Below, in pieces: positions 1-6,552 of a stretch of DNA of 12,977 nt (positions within the stretch are counted from its first letter, which is position 1; each line of letters begins with the position of its first letter). The notes under the pieces were generated by a model. That model was not told the origin of the DNA and did no database searches. It saw only the letters and a program-made list of their open reading frames with translations. A program made the position numbers and the translations under genes. Source of the stretch: Candidatus Omnitrophota bacterium (GTDB taxonomy: Bacteria; Omnitrophota; Gorgyraeia; Gygaellales; Profunditerraquicolaceae); contig JAQUSM010000018.1 of NCBI GenBank assembly GCA_028715095.1, positions 1-12,977 of the forward strand, read 5' to 3'.

Positions 1-1
1 A

Positions 2-862
2 TCCGGTCTTTTCGGAAAGCCTACATTGATTAATAATGTGGAAACCTGGGCGAATATCCCTGTAATTATTCTTGATGGGGCGGATTGGTTTAGTTCTTTA
101 GGTGCAGAGAAGAGTAAGGGGACCAAGGTTTTTGCTTTAGCGGGTAAAGTCAAAAACACCGGTTTAGTCGAGGTGCCCATGGGCACTACCTTGCGCCAGA
201 TTATTTATAATATCGGGGGAGGAATTCCCGGGGATAAGAAATTCAAGGCAGTGCAAACCGGCGGGCCTTCCGGAGGGTGCCTGTCTGAAGAATACCTGGA
301 TACAAAGATAGATTATGAGTCTTTAGCCAAGGTTGGTTCGATTATGGGATCGGGAGGAATGATCGTTATTGATGAAGACTCCTGTATGGTAAATATCGCC
401 AAGTTTTTCCTGGAATTTACCCAGAATGAATCTTGCGGTAAATGTACGCCTTGCAGGGAAGGAACTAAGCGCATGCTGGAAATATTAACCCGTATTACCG
501 AAGGCAAAGGCGTTGAAGAGGATATTGATAAGCTCCAGCGGCTGGGCAATATGATAAAGAAGGCTTCTTTGTGCGGTTTGGGCCAGTCAGCTCCTAACCC
601 TGTTTTAAGCACGATTAAGAATTTTCGCGCCGAATATGAAGAACATGTGCGTAATAAACACTGCCGCGCAGGGGTTTGCCAGCATTTGCTTGTTTATGAA
701 ATTACGGATAAATGTGTTGGCTGCACAGCCTGCAAGAAGGCCTGCCCGGCAGAAGCGATATCCGGGGCTCCTAAAGCAAAACATATTATTGATATAAATA
801 AATGTATTAAGTGCGGCGCTTGTTTTAAAATCTGCAAATTCAGCGCTATAAGAAAATCTTAA
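2..862 (+). CDS. hydB: HydB, NuoF-like flavoprotein subunit of NAD-linked [FeFe]-hydrogenase (5' truncated)
   Basis: The reading frame is open from base 2, so the gene starts upstream and only its C-terminal part (about 286 residues) is visible. The fragment opens with GLFGKPTLINNVET, the conserved NuoF/51-kDa signature near the end of the FMN/NADH domain. It continues through an SLBB-like segment to the [4Fe-4S] motif ESCGKCTPCREGT (first Cys codon at 434). The C-terminus carries two ferredoxin motifs, CVGCTACKKACP and CIKCGACFKIC, which plain complex I NuoF lacks but hydrogenase HydB/HndC proteins have. In that family this subunit oxidises or reduces NAD(H) at FMN and passes electrons to the hydrogenase subunit. 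It lies 14 bases upstream of hydA, so the two are co-transcribed. The N-terminal thioredoxin-like domain and most of the FMN site cannot be checked. Identity is very likely; bifurcating chemistry is inferred from family membership. Confidence 0.95.
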   Translation, partial: SGLFGKPTLINNVETWANIPVIILDGADWFSSLGAEKSKGTKVFALAGKVKNTGLVEVPMGTTLRQIIYNIGGGIPGDKKFKAVQTGGPSGGCLSEEYLDTKIDYESLAKVGSIMGSGGMIVIDEDSCMVNIAKFFLEFTQNESCGKCTPCREGTKRMLEILTRITEGKGVEEDIDKLQRLGNMIKKASLCGLGQSAPNPVLSTIKNFRAEYEEHVRNKHCRAGVCQHLLVYEITDKCVGCTACKKACPAEAISGAPKAKHIIDINKCIKCGACFKICKFSAIRKS

Positions 863-876
863 AGGGAGATAAAGCA

Positions 877-2643
877 ATGATTACCATATTTATTAACGAT
901 AAGCCTTACAAGGTGGAAGCGGAACAAACTATTATGCAGGCAGCGGACAAATTAGGATTTCATATCCCGCGGCTGTGTTATCACCCTAAGTTGTCTATTG
1001 AAGGGGCTTGTCGTGTATGCATCGTGGAGGTGGTGGGGATGCGTAATTACGTCGCTTCCTGCGCATATCCGGTCAGCGAAGGGATGAAGATTTATACGAA
1101 CACTGAAGAGATAAGACGTGCCCGGCGCGATATCGTAGAGCTGATCCTGGATAACCATCCGGAAGACTGCCATACATGCGAAAGGGACGGTAATTGTGAA
1201 TTGCAAAGGCTGGCTTTTGCCATGGGGATTAGAAAGCGGCATTTTGAAGGGGAGAAAAAACATTATGAAAAAGACCTTTCTTCGGCTTCGGTAATCAGGG
1301 ATCCCAATAAATGCATACTTTGCGGCCGGTGCGTGAGGATCTGTTCGGAGATCCAAAAGGTAAATGCTTTAGGCTATGCGCATAGAGGTTTTAAGACGGT
1401 GGTTATGCCTGCTTATAATATGCCTTTTAAGGACAGCGTTTGTACTACTTGCGGCCAGTGTATTAATGTTTGCCCCACGTCGGCATTCATCGAAAAAAAT
1501 TTTACGCAGGAACTCTTCCAGAAACTGGGGGACAAATCTTTGATCAAAGTTGCCCAGATTGCCCCTTCGGTAAGGGCGGCTATCGGCGAGGCGTTTGCCC
1601 TTGAACCCGGAAGGCAGCTTGAAAAAGAATTGACCGCGGCATTAAGAAAATTAGGTTTTGATTATGTGTTTGATACCCAGTTTTCAGCGGATTTGACTAT
1701 TATGGAAGAGGCCAGTGAATTCCTGGAGAGATTTCAGGGTAAAGGCAGGCTCCCCATGATTACTTCCTGCTCAAGCGCCTGGATGAAATGCCTGGAACAA
1801 TTTTATCCGGATTTAATCGATAATGTCTCTACCTGTAAATCTCCGATGTCTATGGCCAGCGCATTGGTTAAAAGTTACTTCGCCAAGAAAATAAACGCGG
1901 ACCCTAAGAAAATCTTAAGTGTTGCCTGCATGTGTTGTACGGCTAAGAAATACGAAGCGCTCAGGCCTGAGCTTATGGTAGATGGAATGCAGGCTACGGA
2001 TATAGTGGTTACTACGCGGGAGCTGGCCTGGATGATTAAGTCGGCGGGCATAGATTTATTGCATATTAAAGGAGAAGAGTTTGACCATCCTCTGGGGTAT
2101 TCTTCGGGCGCCGGAACAATATTCGGAGTAACCGGAGGGGTCATGGAAGCGGCGATAAGGACGGCCTATGAGCTTTATACCGGAGAGACGCTTTTGGATA
2201 TTGAAATCCAGGATATCCGGGGTTTAAAAGGGGTTAAAGAGGGTAAGTTAGTTATAGACGGCAAAGAAATACGCATAGCAGTTGCGCATGGTTTAGGTAA
2301 TGCCAATGAAATATTAAATACTATAAGAAAGGACCCCCAAAGGTATCATTTTGTCGAGATCATGGGTTGTCCCGGAGGCTGCATAGGAGGCGGAGGTCAG
2401 CCTTACGCAGGGTCTAATTCTTTGCCTCTTGATGAAGAATGCCTTAAGAAAAGGGCGGAAGCCTTATATGGTTTAGACAGGAATAAGACGATAAGGCGCA
2501 GCCATGAGAATCCGGATGTGCAAAGATTGTACAAGGAGTTTCTGGGCAGGCCGCTGAGCGCGATGTCGCATAAGCTGCTGCACACGCATTACAGCCCCAA
2601 GCAGCCGCCCGGGATTATCCCGGCAGAATTAAGCGCTAAATAG
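877..2643 (+). CDS. hydA: HydA, [FeFe]-hydrogenase catalytic subunit
   Basis: A 588-residue cytoplasmic [FeFe]-hydrogenase large subunit that interconverts H+ and H2 at the H-cluster. Domains in order are: a plant-type [2Fe-2S] ferredoxin (Cys34, 45, 48, 62), a His-Cys [4Fe-4S] site (His94, Cys98, 101, 107), two [4Fe-4S] clusters (Cys146/149/152/156 and 189/192/195/199), then the H domain. The H-cluster motifs are TSCSSAW (Cys298), MCCTAKKYE (352-360) and EIMGCPGGC (Cys498, 502) followed by GGGGQP. The C-terminal small-subunit-like segment carries RRSHENP and LLHTHY. The start at 877 has AGGGAG 8 bases upstream. Length and four accessory-cluster regions fit HydA of trimeric NAD-linked enzymes, and the hydB and hydC neighbours support this. 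It is odd that the L1 and L2 motifs depart from the textbook TSCCPxW and MPCxxKxxE. No signal peptide is seen. Confidence 0.97.
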   Translation: MITIFINDKPYKVEAEQTIMQAADKLGFHIPRLCYHPKLSIEGACRVCIVEVVGMRNYVASCAYPVSEGMKIYTNTEEIRRARRDIVELILDNHPEDCHTCERDGNCELQRLAFAMGIRKRHFEGEKKHYEKDLSSASVIRDPNKCILCGRCVRICSEIQKVNALGYAHRGFKTVVMPAYNMPFKDSVCTTCGQCINVCPTSAFIEKNFTQELFQKLGDKSLIKVAQIAPSVRAAIGEAFALEPGRQLEKELTAALRKLGFDYVFDTQFSADLTIMEEASEFLERFQGKGRLPMITSCSSAWMKCLEQFYPDLIDNVSTCKSPMSMASALVKSYFAKKINADPKKILSVACMCCTAKKYEALRPELMVDGMQATDIVVTTRELAWMIKSAGIDLLHIKGEEFDHPLGYSSGAGTIFGVTGGVMEAAIRTAYELYTGETLLDIEIQDIRGLKGVKEGKLVIDGKEIRIAVAHGLGNANEILNTIRKDPQRYHFVEIMGCPGGCIGGGGQPYAGSNSLPLDEECLKKRAEALYGLDRNKTIRRSHENPDVQRLYKEFLGRPLSAMSHKLLHTHYSPKQPPGIIPAELSAK

Positions 2644-2671
2644 TATTTTTTTAAGGAGGATGTGCAAAAAA

Positions 2672-3154
2672 ATGATCGCAGAGGATGATAAAAGAATAGT
2701 TGAATTAAGAACTTTCATGCAGGAAGCAAAAACTAAGGACCATCCCGATTCTCAGCTTATTTCAATTCTGCATAAGGCGCAGGAGCTTTACGGATACCTT
2801 AGCCAGGAGGCGATGACCGAGGTTGCCAAAGAGATGAATATCCCAACGGCGCATATTTGGGGGGTAGCCACCTTTTACCATTATTTCAATCTAAAGCCAA
2901 AGGGAAAACATTCTATATCCGTATGTTTAGGCACTGCTTGTTACGTCAAGGGCGCAGAGGAGATATTGAACAGTATCAGGGAAGAGTTAAATATAGATTT
3001 TGGCCAGACATCATCAGATAATCTTTTTACATTGCAGGAGGCCCGTTGCCTGGGTGCCTGCGGATTGGCTCCGGTAATCATGATAGATGATAAGATTTAC
3101 GGCTCGCTTACTCCAAAGAAAGCGCTTGAAATAATTAAGAGTTATAAGAAGTAA
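2672..3154 (+). CDS. hydC: HydC, NuoE-like [2Fe-2S] thioredoxin-fold subunit
   Basis: A 160-residue 24-kDa/NuoE-type subunit that carries electrons between the HydB flavoprotein and the rest of the hydrogenase. The [2Fe-2S] ligands are visible as CLGTAC (Cys85, Cys90) and CLGAC (Cys126, Cys130), and the HIWGVATFYHYF segment before them is typical of the family. I chose the ATG at 2672. An upstream in-frame ATG at 2660 directly abuts the Shine-Dalgarno AGGAGG (2654-2659), leaving no spacer, whereas 2672 has a 12-base spacer. The stop of hydA is 28 bases upstream, so it belongs to the same transcript. No terminator follows it, so readthrough into the response regulator is possible. Family assignment is firm; the exact start is less so. 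Confidence 0.94.
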   Translation: MIAEDDKRIVELRTFMQEAKTKDHPDSQLISILHKAQELYGYLSQEAMTEVAKEMNIPTAHIWGVATFYHYFNLKPKGKHSISVCLGTACYVKGAEEILNSIREELNIDFGQTSSDNLFTLQEARCLGACGLAPVIMIDDKIYGSLTPKKALEIIKSYKK

Positions 3155-3166
3155 CGTATTATAATC

Positions 3167-3194
3167 TTGCGCTGGGAGAAAGATTTGATATAAT
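3167..3194 (+). promoter_or_regulatory. Extended -10 sigma70-type promoter upstream of the response regulator
   Basis: TATAAT at 3189-3194 is preceded by TG one base away (3186-3187), an extended -10. A weak -35, TTGCGC (3167-3172), sits 16 bases upstream. The predicted transcript start near 3201 falls one base before a stable hairpin, so the leader would begin with structured RNA. It could give the regulator and maturase genes transcription independent of hydBAC. Confidence 0.55.
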
Positions 3195-3201
3195 TAAATT
3201 G

Positions 3202-3243
3202 ACACCCGGCCCGAAAGGAAGTGGCCGGTGTACCCTGGTGGGT
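3202..3243 (+). promoter_or_regulatory. Structured 5' leader: bulged-C hairpin plus small tetraloop hairpin
   Basis: Bases 3202-3206 and 3208-3211 (ACACC, GGCC) pair with 3223-3231 (GGCCGGTGT), leaving C3207 bulged and an 11-base purine-rich loop. A second hairpin, ACCC-TGGT-GGGT (3232-3243), follows immediately. The Shine-Dalgarno AAAGGAGG (3244-3251) comes next and is left free. The same helix with the same bulged C recurs before the glutamate-synthase-like gene at 10294-10325. I do not recognise it as a known riboswitch; a protein-binding leader or mRNA-stability element is also possible. Confidence 0.5.
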
Positions 3244-3257
3244 AAAGGAGGATTGAT

Positions 3258-3644
3258 ATGTCGGGTAAGGTTCTTATTGTTGATGACGACAGTGATTTTG
3301 TGGAAGCGATTTCCACGCTGCTTGAAGCAAAAGGCTATGAAGTTGTTTCCGCCGCGGAAGGAAAAACAGGGTTTTCTCAGGCCAAACAACATCAGCCCGG
3401 GTTGATTATACTTGACGTAATGATGGCGACAAAAAGCGAAGGATTTGACGTGGCAAAACAGCTTAAGAATACGCCGGCAACTAAAGATATTCCGGTAGTT
3501 TTGATTACCGGGATCAAGCGTGATATGAACCTGCCTTTTGGTTTTGAGCCGGATGAGAATTGGCTGCCTGTAAAAGCTGTGTTAGAGAAACCGGTAAAAC
3601 CGGACCTGCTTTTAAAGACAGTAGAGGAATATATTAAGAAGTAG
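3258..3644 (+). CDS. Stand-alone receiver-domain response regulator
   Basis: A 128-residue CheY-like receiver domain with no output domain. It has the acidic pocket Asp9/Asp10, the phosphoacceptor Asp53 (in LIILDVMM), Thr84 and Lys111 (in EKPVKP), so it should be phosphorylatable. The stretch between Thr84 and Lys111 is longer than in CheY and contains the segment FGFEPDENWLPVKA; I associate this variant with receivers encoded beside hydrogenase genes, but that is from memory. The start at 3258 follows AAAGGAGG with a 6-base spacer. It sits between the hydrogenase subunits and the TM1266-type regulator, with its own promoter and leader, which suggests a role in controlling the hydrogenase system by protein-protein contact. 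No histidine kinase is in the window. Confidence 0.9.
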   Translation: MSGKVLIVDDDSDFVEAISTLLEAKGYEVVSAAEGKTGFSQAKQHQPGLIILDVMMATKSEGFDVAKQLKNTPATKDIPVVLITGIKRDMNLPFGFEPDENWLPVKAVLEKPVKPDLLLKTVEEYIKK

Positions 3645-3646
3645 AA

Positions 3647-3761
3647 TATAATAATAAAAGTTTCCTGCGGTAAGGAGTTAATTACTCTAGCCCAAGGGAG
3701 AGTGAGGAAGCGATATCCCAATCTTTCTGCAGGATTATATTGCCGGAGGATTGGGTTTTTT
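3647..3761 (+). promoter_or_regulatory. Candidate cis-regulatory RNA (riboswitch or attenuator) before the hydrogenase regulator and maturation genes
   Basis: A TATAAT at 3647-3652 (no good -35 seen) would start RNA near 3660. From there GTTTCCT (3660-3666) pairs with AGGAAGC (3705-3711) and encloses the hairpin ACTCT/AGAGT (3684-3688 with 3699-3703). Next comes a long hairpin, 3717-3727 with 3745-3755, followed by six T. CCTGC (3664-3668) in the first helix can also pair with GCAGG (3729-3733) in the loop of the last hairpin. That gives either a pseudoknot or a competing fold. The Shine-Dalgarno GGAGGA (3745-3750) lies inside the last stem. The layout of an aptamer-like domain followed by an expression platform is what is seen; the ligand, if any, is unknown. 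Confidence 0.5.
3717..3761 (+). terminator. Intrinsic terminator-like hairpin that contains the Shine-Dalgarno of the next gene
   Basis: CCCAATCTTTC (3717-3727) pairs with GGAGGATTGGG (3745-3755), 11 pairs including two G-T wobbles, with a 17-base loop and a run of six T (3756-3761). It ends four bases before the start codon at 3765. It could stop transcription entering the regulator-maturase operon, sequester its ribosome-binding site, or both. Because genes in the same operon follow at once, conditional rather than constitutive termination is expected. Confidence 0.6.
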
Positions 3762-3764
3762 GTT

Positions 3765-4016
3765 ATGGAAAAGCGTTTAGGATTTGTGGGAATAATTATT
3801 CATAATCGTAAAAAAGCCGCGCCGCTTGTTAACAATATGTTGACTGAATTCGGAGAGCTGGTTGTTGGCCGTATGGGTATACCGCATGTGAAGAAGGAAT
3901 TAAGCGTAATCGTATTAATAGTAAATGCGACTACTGATGAGTTGGGGGCCTTAACCGGCAAATTAGGCAAGATTGGCGGGGTTTCGGTAAAATCAGCTTT
4001 AAGCAAGTCAGAATAA
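3765..4016 (+). CDS. TM1266-type iron-only hydrogenase system regulator
   Basis: A small 83-residue protein beginning MEKRLGFVGIII. Its length, the N-terminal HNRKKAAPLVNNMLTEFG segment and the position beside hydG match the TM1266 family, described as putative iron-only hydrogenase system regulators with an ACT/NikR-like fold. The start at 3765 is chosen because a longer in-frame reading from 3702 would run through the hairpin leader and add residues unlike the family. Spacing from GGAGGA to the ATG is 14 bases, longer than usual, and the ribosome-binding site lies in a hairpin. It is 9 bases upstream of hydG. It has no DNA-binding domain that I can see, so its mode of action, probably ligand sensing or protein contact, is unknown. 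Confidence 0.87.
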   Translation: MEKRLGFVGIIIHNRKKAAPLVNNMLTEFGELVVGRMGIPHVKKELSVIVLIVNATTDELGALTGKLGKIGGVSVKSALSKSE

Positions 4017-4025
4017 GAGGATATA

Positions 4026-5498
4026 ATGAAATATATTAATGAAGAGAAAATAAATAATGTGCTTGTTGATATGGCTAAATTTGACAGCCGCAGGCTTGAT
4101 GTTATTCTGGATAAAGCAAAATCGCTTCAGCGTCTGACGCTGGAAGAATCCGCGGTTTTGCTTTCGGTTGAAAATCCTGAATATGTCCAGAGGATATTTA
4201 AAGCGGCCAGTTTTGTTAAAGATACCATTTACGGCAGAAGGGTAGTTTTGTTTGCTCCGATATATATCAGTAACCTATGTGCGAATAACTGTTCTTACTG
4301 TGCGTTTAAATCCGATAATCAATTAATTAAACGTAAGGCTCTGGATGCCCCGGAAATTAGAAATCAGACAGAGTGGCTGTTAAACCGCGGCCATAAAAGA
4401 ATACTTATGGTTTGCGGCGAAGCTGCCCCTGGAGGCAAGTCAAACGTAGATTATTATACTGAAGCGGTCAGGGCTATTTACGCTGCGGGAGTGGGTAAGA
4501 ATAAGATTAAAAGGGTCAATGTCAATTGTGCCCCGCTTAGTGTTGGTGATTTTGAGAAGCTTAAATCCTCCGGCATTGGCACCTATCAAATCTTTCAGGA
4601 GAGTTATCATCACCAGACATATCTGCGCATGCATCCTGAGGGGCCGAAATCCGACCCGGATAACAGGATTGGGGCGATTGACCGTGCATTTAAAGCAGGA
4701 ATAGATGATATTGGAATCGGAGTGCTTTACGGTTTATTCGATTGGCGCTTTGAAACATTAGGTTTGCTTTCGCACATTGAGCACATGGAGGAAAGTTTAG
4801 GCGTGGGGCCGCACACTATTTCTGTGCCGCGTATCGAACCGGCTGAGGGCGTGGAGATGTCTTCTAACCCGCCGTATAAGCTTACAGATGAAGATTTTAA
4901 GAAGGTGGTTGCGGTATTAAGGCTGTCCGTGCCGTATACCGGCATAATTATGTCTACCCGCGAGAGCGCTCAGATGCGGGATTCGCTTTTAAACCTGGGG
5001 GTTTCTCAAATCAGCGCTGAATCAAATACTTCTCCAGGCGGCTATTCTTCCGGTAAAGAGGAGCAGGAGGGCATGACTGCCGAAAAAGCCGGCATGACTG
5101 CCGAAAAAGCCGGCATGACTGCCGAAAAAGCCGGCATGACTGCCGAAAAAGCCGGCAGTCAGTTTTCTCTCGGGGACCATCGCAGTTTAGACCAGATCGT
5201 GGGTGCCTTGATTACCCATGATTATATCCCCAGTTTTTGCGCTGCTTGTTATCGCATGGAAAGGACCGGGGAGAATTTTATGCAGTTGGCCAAACCCGGG
5301 ACCATTAAAGGCAAATGCAGTATGAATGCTTTAATTACTTTGAAAGAATATCTTGATGATTTTGCTTCCGAGCCGGTCAGGATGTCAGGCTATAAAATGA
5401 TTACGCGCTATTTTAAACAATTGGATCCGCTTGAGCAGGAGAGATTAAAGTTGTTTTTTGCCCACGTTGATTCCGGGGTAAGGGATGAATATGTCTAA
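4026..5498 (+). CDS. hydG: HydG, radical SAM tyrosine lyase of H-cluster assembly
   Basis: HydG cleaves tyrosine with S-adenosylmethionine to supply the CO and CN- ligands of the H-cluster. The radical SAM motif CANNCSYC (Cys85, 89, 92) is intact, and the C-terminal auxiliary cluster ligands are seen as CAAC (Cys405, 408) and GKC (Cys431). The 490-residue length is a little above that of typical family members because residues 349-376 are four copies of GMTAEKA. These sit in the loop between NTSPGGYSSG and SLGDHRSLD that precedes the auxiliary-cluster domain. The start at 4026 has AAGAGG 5 bases upstream. It overlaps hydE by 8 bases, so translation is likely coupled. All catalytic residues I can check remain, and the insertion keeps the frame, so the enzyme is probably functional. 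Confidence 0.96.
   Translation: MKYINEEKINNVLVDMAKFDSRRLDVILDKAKSLQRLTLEESAVLLSVENPEYVQRIFKAASFVKDTIYGRRVVLFAPIYISNLCANNCSYCAFKSDNQLIKRKALDAPEIRNQTEWLLNRGHKRILMVCGEAAPGGKSNVDYYTEAVRAIYAAGVGKNKIKRVNVNCAPLSVGDFEKLKSSGIGTYQIFQESYHHQTYLRMHPEGPKSDPDNRIGAIDRAFKAGIDDIGIGVLYGLFDWRFETLGLLSHIEHMEESLGVGPHTISVPRIEPAEGVEMSSNPPYKLTDEDFKKVVAVLRLSVPYTGIIMSTRESAQMRDSLLNLGVSQISAESNTSPGGYSSGKEEQEGMTAEKAGMTAEKAGMTAEKAGMTAEKAGSQFSLGDHRSLDQIVGALITHDYIPSFCAACYRMERTGENFMQLAKPGTIKGKCSMNALITLKEYLDDFASEPVRMSGYKMITRYFKQLDPLEQERLKLFFAHVDSGVRDEYV
5070..5161 (+). repeat. 21-bp tandem repeat x4 in hydG, ending in an inverted repeat
   Basis: Four perfect copies of a 21-bp unit (starting GGCATGACTGCC, ending AAAAAGCC) occupy 5070-5090, 5091-5111, 5112-5132 and 5133-5153. 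Each encodes GMTAEKA. The last copy forms a perfect 9-bp inverted repeat with the sequence after it: TGACTGCCG (5137-5145) and CGGCAGTCA (5153-5161), followed by GTTTTCTCT. Perfect identity between copies implies recent expansion. Confidence 0.97.
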
Positions 5499-6552
5499 AC
5501 CGGCGGAACTTTTAAATAGAATTTATGCCGCAGGCCTGCCAAGCGTTGAGGATTTAGAAGAAGTATTGTCCTGGCAAGGCCGGGTGGAGCTTGGAGAGTT
5601 GTTTGTTTTTGCCGATAAGGTGAGAAAAGATTTCTGCGGTGATGGCGTCATATTGCGGGGGATAATAGAATTCTCTAATTTTTGCGACCGGGAGTGTTTT
5701 TATTGCGGGTTGAACAAGAACAACCGCAGATTAGAACGTTATCGTATGGACAAGGATGAACTGTCCAATGCGATAGAATACCTGGTTTCATGTAACATTA
5801 AGACTGTAGTTTTGCAGTCAGGGGACGGTAAATGGCTGGATACCCTGTGGTTAAAAGAAGTTATTGAGAACATAAAATCAAGATTTGACATGGCAATTAC
5901 GCTTTCAGTGGGGGAAAGAAGCGCGGATGATTACAGGGTTTGGAGGCAGGCCGGAGCCGACAGGTATCTATTGAAAATAGAAACTTCCGATGAAGGTTTA
6001 TATTCGTCTATGCATCCGAAAATGGATTTTAAACAGCGCCTGGCTTGCCTGGGTGTTCTGCAAAATTTAGGTTACCAGGTTGGTTCAGGTAATATTGTCG
6101 GTCTTTCCGGCCAGACCTTAAAAACTATTGCCCGGGATATTATATTCTTTAAGCGGGGTAATTTTGATATGATTGGCATAGGCCCGTTTATCCCCCACCA
6201 GGATACAGAGTTTGCCGGACAGCCGAAAGGCGATGCCCAGCTTAGCTTAAAAACTATTGCCCTTACCCGTATAGTTACTAAGAATACGCATATCCCGGCG
6301 ACAACTGCCCTTGGAAGCCTGGATAAAGACTACAGGCTGGATGGTTTAAAATGCGGGGCAAATGTTTTAATGCCGAATTTCACTCCACAGCCATATCGCA
6401 AGCTTTACGAGATATACCCGCAAAAAAGATGTGTCAGTGAACCGGTGGGCTCCTGCAGGTCTTGTATGGATGGGATTGCTAAAGATTTGGGCCGGTTTAT
6501 TGATTATTCAAAGGCTGATTCGTTTAAATTAACAGGAGACAGATATGTATAG
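5491..6552 (+). CDS. hydE: HydE, radical SAM H-cluster maturase
   Basis: HydE is the second radical SAM enzyme of H-cluster assembly; it acts on the HydG-derived iron-cysteine synthon on the way to the diiron subcluster. From the start chosen it has 353 residues, with the radical SAM motif CDRECFYC (Cys65, 69, 72). Near the C-terminus it has Cys-x7-Cys-x2-Cys (RCVSEPVGSCRSC), the spacing of the optional second cluster of Thermotoga maritima HydE, which many homologues lack. ATG 5491 is preferred because AAGGG ends 6 bases upstream; ATG 5485 (MNMSKP) in the same frame sits too close to it. It overlaps the end of hydG by 8 bases and hydF by 8 bases, a compact maturation operon. Confidence 0.95.
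   Translation: MSKPAELLNRIYAAGLPSVEDLEEVLSWQGRVELGELFVFADKVRKDFCGDGVILRGIIEFSNFCDRECFYCGLNKNNRRLERYRMDKDELSNAIEYLVSCNIKTVVLQSGDGKWLDTLWLKEVIENIKSRFDMAITLSVGERSADDYRVWRQAGADRYLLKIETSDEGLYSSMHPKMDFKQRLACLGVLQNLGYQVGSGNIVGLSGQTLKTIARDIIFFKRGNFDMIGIGPFIPHQDTEFAGQPKGDAQLSLKTIALTRIVTKNTHIPATTALGSLDKDYRLDGLKCGANVLMPNFTPQPYRKLYEIYPQKRCVSEPVGSCRSCMDGIAKDLGRFIDYSKADSFKLTGDRYV

Noticed and set aside
952..1356. Minus-strand open frames opposite hydA and other genes
   Set aside because: They lack ribosome-binding sites and recognisable motifs, and lie wholly inside strongly coding + strand genes.
3160..3165. Second TATAAT upstream of the response regulator
   Set aside because: No -35 at a usable distance and no leader match; the extended -10 at 3189 is better.
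3702..3764. Longer N-terminus for the TM1266-type regulator from an ATG-less upstream start at 3702
   Set aside because: It would translate the hairpin leader and terminator stem, and the extra residues do not resemble the family; ATG 3765 gives the expected length of about 83 residues.
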